The notes under the pieces were generated by a model. The model was not told the origin of the DNA. It searched no databases and saw nothing but the letters and a program-made list of their open reading frames with translations. A stretch of DNA of 26,653 nt from JBDKFK01 sp039798745 (lineage in GTDB: Bacteria > Patescibacteriota > Microgenomatia > UBA1406 > GWC2-37-13), in NCBI GenBank assembly GCA_039798745.1, contig JBDKFK010000025.1:1-26653 (forward strand), in the 5' to 3' direction. A program made the translations under genes and the position numbers. This document shows, one piece after another, positions 22,665-26,653 of the stretch (its first letter is position 1; the number at the start of each line of letters is the position of its first letter).

Positions 22665-23543
22665 ATGAAAATCACAAAAGCAGTCATTCCAGCAGCCGGA
22701 TTCGGTACTAGATTTCTTCCTCAGACAAAAGCAATGCCAAAAGAGATGCTTCCTATCGTAGACAAGCCCGTAATTCAGTACGTAGTCGAAGAAGCCGTAG
22801 ATTCAGGTATTGAGAATATCATTATTGTGACAGGCTCAAACAAACGCGCAATCGAAGATCATTTTGATATGCCTGACGAAGATCTCACAAAGAATCTACT
22901 GCAGGGCAATAAAACAGCTCTTCTTGAAACAGTAAGAAAAATCTCAGATATGGCCAAATTCATCTACGTTCGCCAAAAAGGCCCTTACGGCAACGGTACT
23001 CCAGTACTTTCAGCTGAGCCTATTATGGACGGCGAATCGTTTGCCGTACTCTGGGGAGATGAGTTCATCTACTCCAAGCCTCCACGTCTTGCTCAGATGA
23101 TGGAAGTCCACGAAAAATATGGTGGAATCGTTATCTCAGGCGTGCGCATCAACCGTAAAGAAGATCTTAAAAGATATGGCATAGCTGACCTCGAACATGT
23201 CGAAGGAAATGTGCATAGAATTAAAGCTATTATAGAAAAACCAGAGCCTGAAGAGGCTCCTTCAAATCTAGCTACTCATGGCGCTTATATTTTGCCTCCC
23301 GAAATATTCCACGCACTCAAACGTGTTCAGCCTGGTAAAGGGGGAGAAATATGGCTCGTTGATGCCATTAATCTTCTTAAGCAGGATGGCGTGCCTGTAT
23401 ACGCGGTAGAGATTCAGAACGGCACATACTACGATACTGGAAACAAGCTTGAATATATGAAAACAGTCGTAGATCTAGCCTTGCAACATAAAGAGATTGG
23501 TGAAGAATTCAGAGAATATCTCAGAGGCCTCGGCATTAAATAA
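22665..23543 (+). CDS. galU: UTP-glucose-1-phosphate uridylyltransferase
   Basis: The protein makes UDP-glucose from UTP and glucose-1-phosphate for cell-surface glycans. Its 292 residues match the family length. The nucleotidyltransferase signature PAAGFGTRFLPQTKAMPKEM (9-28) contains the GxGTRxLPxTK loop and the PKEM lysine. Other GalU marks are VDKPVIQYVVEEAV, WGDEF (metal-binding Asp), IIEKP and GEIWLVDAI. The related thymidylyltransferase RmlA differs at these motifs. A TATAAT box close to the ATG suggests an independent, nearly leaderless transcript. A REP-like element follows the stop. Confidence 0.95.
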   Translation: MKITKAVIPAAGFGTRFLPQTKAMPKEMLPIVDKPVIQYVVEEAVDSGIENIIIVTGSNKRAIEDHFDMPDEDLTKNLLQGNKTALLETVRKISDMAKFIYVRQKGPYGNGTPVLSAEPIMDGESFAVLWGDEFIYSKPPRLAQMMEVHEKYGGIVISGVRINRKEDLKRYGIADLEHVEGNVHRIKAIIEKPEPEEAPSNLATHGAYILPPEIFHALKRVQPGKGGEIWLVDAINLLKQDGVPVYAVEIQNGTYYDTGNKLEYMKTVVDLALQHKEIGEEFREYLRGLGIK

Positions 23544-23548
23544 ATATC

Positions 23549-23598
23549 TTCCCCTCCTTTACTAAGAAGGGGCCCGCCAGCAGGCGGAGGGTAGTTAA
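23549..23598 (+). repeat. REP-like palindromic intergenic repeat, copy 3
   Basis: CCCCTCCTTTACTAAGAAGGGG is followed by a second small palindrome, CCCGCCAGCAGGCGGAGGG, and GTAGTTAACC. It follows galU. Confidence 0.7.
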
Positions 23599-23634
23599 CC
23601 TCACATTCATCTTCCAATAAACTATATCTTATAG

Positions 23635-23640
23635 TATAAT
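23635..23640 (+). promoter_or_regulatory. -10 box of the lipoprotein gene
   Basis: TATAAT with at best a weak -35 (TTCCAA at 23612, 17-bp spacer). The leader is about 50 nt and contains GCTCTTTGTATAA, similar to boxA. Confidence 0.45.
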
Positions 23641-23697
23641 TATTACAGCGTCAATTTTTTGTAGAAGCTCTTTGTATAACCAAAAAAGGAGGGCGGA

Positions 23698-24429
23698 ATG
23701 CCAAGATGGCTACGAATCTTGTTGCTGTGGCTTATGGTTATCTTCCTCTCCGGCTGCACGTCGAGCTGTGGGGGAAGTATCCAGGGCTATGGGCTCGAGA
23801 TGGGCACTCGTGATGGCACGTTTCAGCCGCAAGGCGATCGTGCATCATATAATGCTACTGTGCCCTACATCGACCTCAAAAGTCCATCTGCTCAGCAAGC
23901 GGCTCAGCTACGAGCTCAGTCTGCAGGCGGACCCACGCTCGAAGCGTGTAAACCTTTTCACCTGGCCGATGAGCTGAAAGCGGGAGCCAAGCCAGCTTCA
24001 GTCATGCAACTAGACGGCGCCACCATCTCGATAAGAGACAACAATGGTGCCGTCATTATGTGGCTGGATACGGGAGCAACTCCCTCCAAAGTCAGCACGG
24101 CAATGAAGCGACTGCTGGTGAACAAAGGCTTCGCCCTTATTTCCAGCAGTACGACTGACGTAGCGAACACGCTCAATCAGGCGCTCGGCGCCTCCTACGT
24201 CATCACACTGCCGCCCAACCGACAGCCCTACAAGCGAGCAATATTTCACTTGTGGGGTCTCGACGGATCGTATACCTATGCCGTTTATGACGCTAACGGC
24301 AAAGAAATTTACGACCCGCCGGGCCGCGACGTGACTTTCGAAGTCCCGCAGGAAGTTGTGCCCCAGGCACATCAAATCGTCCTGCGAGTCAAAGGAAGTC
24401 ACGCGTTCGATATGGAAGCAACATGCTAG
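23698..24429 (+). CDS. Predicted lipoprotein, function unknown
   Basis: This 243-residue protein begins with a clear lipoprotein signal peptide: basic MPRWLR, a hydrophobic core, and a lipobox LSGC with the modified cysteine at 20. The mature part is not recognised. It contains a stretch of about 100 residues rich in short beta strands (for example GATISIRDNNGAVIMWLDTG), and the last ~60 residues look like a beta-sandwich (TYAVYDANGKEIYDPPG...). AAAAAAGGAGGGCG lies a few nt before the ATG. G/C-rich codons, the strong ribosome site and the 3' hairpin place it in the SD-led orphan class, although no enclosing inverted repeat was found. Confidence 0.75.
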   Translation: MPRWLRILLLWLMVIFLSGCTSSCGGSIQGYGLEMGTRDGTFQPQGDRASYNATVPYIDLKSPSAQQAAQLRAQSAGGPTLEACKPFHLADELKAGAKPASVMQLDGATISIRDNNGAVIMWLDTGATPSKVSTAMKRLLVNKGFALISSSTTDVANTLNQALGASYVITLPPNRQPYKRAIFHLWGLDGSYTYAVYDANGKEIYDPPGRDVTFEVPQEVVPQAHQIVLRVKGSHAFDMEATC

Positions 24430-24463
24430 TCGAGCTCAACTCGATTACCACACTTCCATCCGG

Positions 24464-24491
24464 GAGTGGCCAGCTACACAGCTGGCCACTC
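24464..24491 (+). terminator. Hairpin after the lipoprotein gene
   Basis: GAGTGGCCAGCT and AGCTGGCCACTC form a perfect 12-bp stem with an ACAC loop, followed by a pyrimidine-rich tail (TCTTACACC). Confidence 0.75.
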
Positions 24492-24553
24492 TCTTACACC
24501 TACTTTACCTATCCTATCTTTCTACTTAGCTATGTTTACGCTCAAGATACCCC

Positions 24554-24582
24554 TTGCATCATATATCCTATAGTACTATACT
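24554..24582 (+). promoter_or_regulatory. Sigma-70-type promoter of the 24776 gene
   Basis: TTGCAT (24554-24559), 17-bp spacer, TATACT (24577-24582). The -10 sequence and spacer are the same as at 16149, 17496 and 25662. Confidence 0.65.
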
Positions 24583-24668
24583 ATATTTAGGCTGCTCTCA
24601 AACTGAGATTTGCTTCTCAGCGTAGGAATAGCCACACAAGCTAAGGCCGCAAGGCCAAAGCACTTTAA

Positions 24669-24680
24669 CAAGAGAAAATC
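24669..24680 (+). repeat. Left arm of gene-enclosing inverted repeat (unit 24554-25363)
   Basis: CAAGAGAAAATC is the exact reverse complement of 25352-25363. It lies about 80 nt into the leader, directly joined to the boxA-like CTTTAACAA. Confidence 0.7.
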
Positions 24681-24691
24681 TAGACTTCCAG

Positions 24692-24755
24692 AATCCGGAC
24701 TCTATAGTAGAAATAACACTCGTGTACACATTATTTCTACCATTGAGGCCGGATT
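24692..24755 (+). promoter_or_regulatory. Two-part leader hairpin of the 24776 gene
   Basis: Inner stem GTAGAAATAA (24707-24716) with TTATTTCTAC (24731-24740), 10 bp exact. Outer stem AATCCGG (24692-24698) with CCGGATT (24749-24755), 7 bp exact. Confidence 0.75.
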
Positions 24756-24775
24756 ATCTATAAAGGAGCTGTTCC

Positions 24776-25201
24776 ATGCAAGTGATCACCCGTCGGCCCA
24801 TGTTCGCCGCCCCGCCCGTCGAGCTTATGCTCATCGCATTGCTGGTATGCCTGTCTTGCCTGCCCACGCCACGCGTGAACTGGCAGTTCAGCACGCCCGC
24901 AACTACGGTGTCATCGGTTCAGGCCGAGGCACTACCCACGACCATTAGCCAACCGATCATTACTGAGGCTCAGGCCGTGCAATCGACGACCGTGGCCAAA
25001 CCCATGCCCCGAGCGGTTCACTCCGTTCGCGCTGCTGCCGCGGCCATCAATGCCGCAGCTATGGGAACTCTCCAGTCTACGCCTGTCGAAATCGCCCCTA
25101 TCATCCTGCCTCACGCAAGTGGACAGTGTGGTGAAGATAGTGGTGTGCCCTGCACGCCGCTAACAAAAGAGGAGAGGATGGATCTCATCCTCAATAACTG
25201 A
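24776..25201 (+). CDS. Small secreted or anchored protein, function unknown
   Basis: I do not recognise this 141-residue protein. A hydrophobic segment at about 16-30 (VELMLIALLVCLSCLP) acts as a signal peptide or anchor; LLVCLSC offers a possible but non-standard lipobox. The following ~80 residues are rich in Ala, Thr, Val and Pro and look disordered. The C-terminus has two cysteines (QCGEDSGVPC) that could form a disulfide. AAAGGAGC lies 6 nt before the ATG. Codons are strongly G/C-rich. The gene is enclosed by a 12-nt inverted repeat. Confidence 0.65.
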   Translation: MQVITRRPMFAAPPVELMLIALLVCLSCLPTPRVNWQFSTPATTVSSVQAEALPTTISQPIITEAQAVQSTTVAKPMPRAVHSVRAAAAAINAAAMGTLQSTPVEIAPIILPHASGQCGEDSGVPCTPLTKEERMDLILNN

Positions 25202-25215
25202 CAGGCTCGAAGTGA

Positions 25216-25250
25216 AAGCACCGGCCCTCCGATTCGGAGGGTTGGTGCTT
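25216..25250 (+). terminator. Strong hairpin after the 24776 gene
   Basis: AAGCACCGGCCCTCCG pairs with CGGAGGGTTGGTGCTT over 16 bp with two G-U pairs and an ATT loop, followed by CTTACTT. Confidence 0.8.
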
Positions 25251-25351
25251 CTTACTTCATCGGAAGTCAGCCTTGTACATCAACTTAGCATTGAGCTTAC
25301 CGCGATAGCCGTGGTCTGTCTCGCTGAAGAGTTCCTGTACATACAGCTTAC

Positions 25352-25363
25352 GATTTTCTCTTG
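25352..25363 (+). repeat. Right arm of gene-enclosing inverted repeat
   Basis: GATTTTCTCTTG is the exact reverse complement of 24669-24680. Unlike the other two units it lies about 100 nt past the 3' hairpin. Confidence 0.65.
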
Positions 25364-25410
25364 CGTTTCCTTACAATCAAGCGCTGCTTGAAGGTAGAGA
25401 TACGCAAGGG

Positions 25411-25462
25411 TAGACGATAGACAATAGACAATAGACAATAGACTATAGACTATAGACGATAG
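25411..25462 (+). repeat. Tandem repeat, seven 7-bp units
   Basis: The units are TAGACGA, three TAGACAA, two TAGACTA, then TAGACGA, ending in TAG. Only position 6 varies. Confidence 0.9.
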
Positions 25463-25661
25463 CCTTATTTTGACACATATATATTATGTATGTATAATAT
25501 GTCGAGGCTGTTTAGTGACGTATGCTCCCTTAAAAAATATGCGGGTATTTGTATAGGCTATATATTAATACTATATAGTATACAATTCACCCATGAATGG
25601 GTCCCAAGGCTTATGGCCACAACCTTAGAAGAGACCTTCAAAAATAGCCTCAAAATGGCCA

Positions 25662-25690
25662 TTGACACCCTAAAAATATAGTACTATACT
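25662..25690 (+). promoter_or_regulatory. Near-consensus sigma-70-type promoter of a noncoding transcript
   Basis: TTGACA (25662-25667), exactly 17 bp, TATACT (25685-25690). This is the best -35/-10 pair in the window. Confidence 0.75.
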
Positions 25691-25696
25691 ATAGGT

Positions 25697-26010
25697 AGAT
25701 CTTCTCCCGAGAATAGGCAAGCAGCCTAGAGGAGGAAGGAGACCTAAGTTAGGGTTTCGTACCTTAACAAAGAGCAACAGTAATAATCGCTACCAATACA
25801 ATAAGACTTCTTTCCTAGAGAAGTAACGGCCCCGATCGTGAGGACCACGCAGAGGGCAGCTTCAACGGCTTAGCCGTGGCAAGCTGCGCTCATCGGCAAA
25901 TACTACTTAGCAGGCCAAGATTTGCGCCTGAATACTATAACTTTCCTTTGTCCACTTAGTGACACCCCTCCGAAGCCCACAAGGCGAAGGGGGGCGCTCC
26001 CGCTGACCGT
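25697..26010 (+). ncRNA. Candidate structured noncoding RNA, family unknown
   Basis: A strong promoter opens a stretch with no ATG on the plus strand from 25681 to 26160. Visible structure includes a hairpin with outer stem GCAGCTT/AAGCTGC (25856-25862, 25881-25887) and inner stem ACGGC/GCCGT (25865-25869, 25873-25877), and a possible 3' hairpin CCCCT-GCC/GGC-AGGGG (25965-25992). Near +64 it carries CCTTAACAAAGAG, similar to the boxA-like elements of the other leaders. I compared it by eye with RNase P, tmRNA, SRP and 6S hallmarks and saw no match. The 3' end is a guess. It could also be a very long leader for the gene at 26271, but a second promoter at 26035 makes that less likely. Confidence 0.4.
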
Positions 26011-26034
26011 GAACAAGACAGATCCACCCTTACC

Positions 26035-26062
26035 TTGAGTATATAAGGTATATATTTATAAT
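26035..26062 (+). promoter_or_regulatory. Promoter of the 26271 gene
   Basis: TTGAGT (26035-26040), 16-bp spacer, TATAAT (26057-26062). The leader would be about 115 or 200 nt, depending on the start codon used. Confidence 0.6.
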
Positions 26063-26270
26063 CTGTCCCTGTCAGCCCCCGAAGGAACGAGTAATCATAT
26101 AGTTATTCTTTAGCCTTTGCCCATCCGTAGCCCCCACAATCGGGTCCGATTTTTACTTATATGGAAAGGAGTCCCACAGAACCATGGATCCCGAATCTAA
26201 CCCCAAGTCCAATGTTCGCAAGTCGGTTCGTTCGCGTCGGAATGTTAGCATCAGTATGAGGAGGTTTACC

Positions 26271-26653
26271 ATGTCGTCCATTTTCGCACGCTTCGCCCTT
26301 CTGTTCGCCGTCGTGTTCGGTTCGCTGTTCGCGCCTTTCGTCAACATCGCCGCAGCCTCGCCGGCTTCCAAGCCCGCCGCTTCCGGCGTCGATGACCGCC
26401 CGTTCAGCATGCCGATCAAGAGTGGGCAGCCGGCCAAGGCTCCCTCCGTCGCTTCCGTTAGCGCGGCCGAGAGCTTCTTCAGCGCCGAGGCTCACTATTT
26501 CTTCCGCAGCGACAAGTTTCAGCCGCTTGTCTCGTCCCAGAACGTTTCGGGGACGACGACCCTCGGCTACGAAGTTGTCGGCCCGCGGGGATACGCGCGC
26601 ACCGGAACCGTCGATGTCAGCGGCACGGAAATGAAGCCGCTGTATGACAAGGA
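26271..26653 (+). CDS. Secreted protein, N-terminal part only (cut by window end)
   Basis: The reading frame is open to the window end (127 codons). It begins with a signal peptide: a hydrophobic core FARFALLFAVVFGSLFAPFV and a likely cleavage site near NIAAAS, followed by an Ala/Ser/Pro-rich region. The mature part is not recognised. The start at 26271 is chosen because GAGGAGG lies 6 nt upstream. An in-frame ATG at 26184, with AAAGGAG 13 nt upstream, would add 29 residues rich in Arg and Ser (KSVRSRRNVSISMRRF); an extended signal region is possible. Codons are the most G/C-rich of the window, placing it in the SD-led orphan class. Confidence 0.65.
   Translation, partial: MSSIFARFALLFAVVFGSLFAPFVNIAAASPASKPAASGVDDRPFSMPIKSGQPAKAPSVASVSAAESFFSAEAHYFFRSDKFQPLVSSQNVSGTTTLGYEVVGPRGYARTGTVDVSGTEMKPLYDK

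Larger units (their letters stand above)
24430..24775 (+). promoter_or_regulatory. 346-bp region: terminator, promoter and structured leader
   Basis: There is no gene here. It holds the lipoprotein 3' hairpin (24464-24491), the promoter at 24554, an inverted-repeat arm at 24669, the leader hairpin at 24692 and the ribosome site of the 24776 gene. Confidence 0.6.
25251..25661. other. Gene-poor stretch
   Basis: I see no convincing gene. It holds the right inverted-repeat arm at 25352 and a 7-bp tandem repeat at 25411. A 63-codon frame at 25490-25681 has no ribosome site and covers the promoter at 25662, so it is not called. Confidence 0.5.

Noticed and set aside
23647..24600. Enclosing inverted repeat for the lipoprotein gene
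   Set aside because: Only 5-6 bp matches (such as AGCGT/ACGCT) were found between leader and 3' flank. These are expected by chance.
24610..24948. 112-codon plus-strand frame overlapping the 24776 gene
   Set aside because: It spans the structured leader, lacks a ribosome site and overlaps a better-supported gene in another frame.
25490..25681. 63-codon open frame with a hydrophobic stretch
   Set aside because: It has no ribosome site, its 3' end runs through a near-consensus promoter, and its composition is AT-rich intergenic. Chance frame.
25697..26034. Possible RNase P, tmRNA, SRP or 6S RNA
   Set aside because: I looked for the core GAGGAAAGTCC-type and tRNA-like ends, the SRP tetraloop motif and a 6S bubble. 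None was convincing, so only an unknown ncRNA is proposed.
26153..26495. Two minus-strand open frames of 94 and 112 codons
   Set aside because: They lie opposite the signal-peptide gene at 26271 in very G/C-rich sequence where stop codons are rare on all frames. No ribosome site is seen.

Overview
The window is bacterial DNA of moderate G+C content with tightly packed genes on both strands. No rRNA, tRNA, CRISPR array, transposase or phage structural gene was seen. The overall style (very short spacers, ATGA overlaps, -10 boxes 7-12 nt from start codons, a membrane-anchored Clp-like ATPase) suits an uncultivated lineage such as the Patescibacteria/CPR. No marker gene proves this, so the placement is inference.

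Layout. 38-607 (-) is a small membrane protein. 847-1920 (+) is a GNAT-like protein. 1886-10287 (-) is a six-gene operon: tandem ATP-grasp ligase, PP-loop (MurL-like) enzyme, dipeptide epimerase of the enolase superfamily, DegT-like PLP enzyme, single ATP-grasp ligase and DAP-decarboxylase-like PLP enzyme. 10492-15408 (+) encodes a SET-domain protein, an M3 oligopeptidase (PepF) and a membrane-anchored Clp-like AAA+ protein. 15461-20274 holds a HAD phosphatase, a Cys/His-rich protein with carbonic-anhydrase-like motifs, a TfoX-N-like protein and a two-gene ABC exporter, with two small orphan genes between them. 20621-22078 is a zinc-ribbon/membrane-protein pair. Then come a Big_1-like anchored protein, GalU, a lipoprotein, a secreted or anchored small protein, a stretch over 1 kb with no gene, and the start of a secreted protein cut by the window end.

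The six-gene operon looks like a dedicated route to a small peptide-like compound. It has three ATP-grasp domains to form amide bonds, two unrelated enzymes able to invert peptide stereocentres, and two PLP enzymes. Its product cannot be read from the sequence.

Two expression styles coexist. The recognisable family genes mostly have a TATAAT-like box 7-12 nt before the ATG and no Shine-Dalgarno sequence, which indicates leaderless mRNAs. The unrecognised genes, which use visibly more G/C, have strong promoters (often TATACT with a 17-bp spacer), longer leaders with hairpins, strong AAAGGAGG-type ribosome sites and a hairpin after the stop. In three of these units an exact 12-16 nt inverted repeat joins the 5' leader to the region past the 3' hairpin, enclosing the gene or genes. 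A fifth consensus promoter at 25662 drives about 300 nt with no ATG, a candidate structured ncRNA. This class of enclosed units and the six-gene operon are the two most interesting things here.
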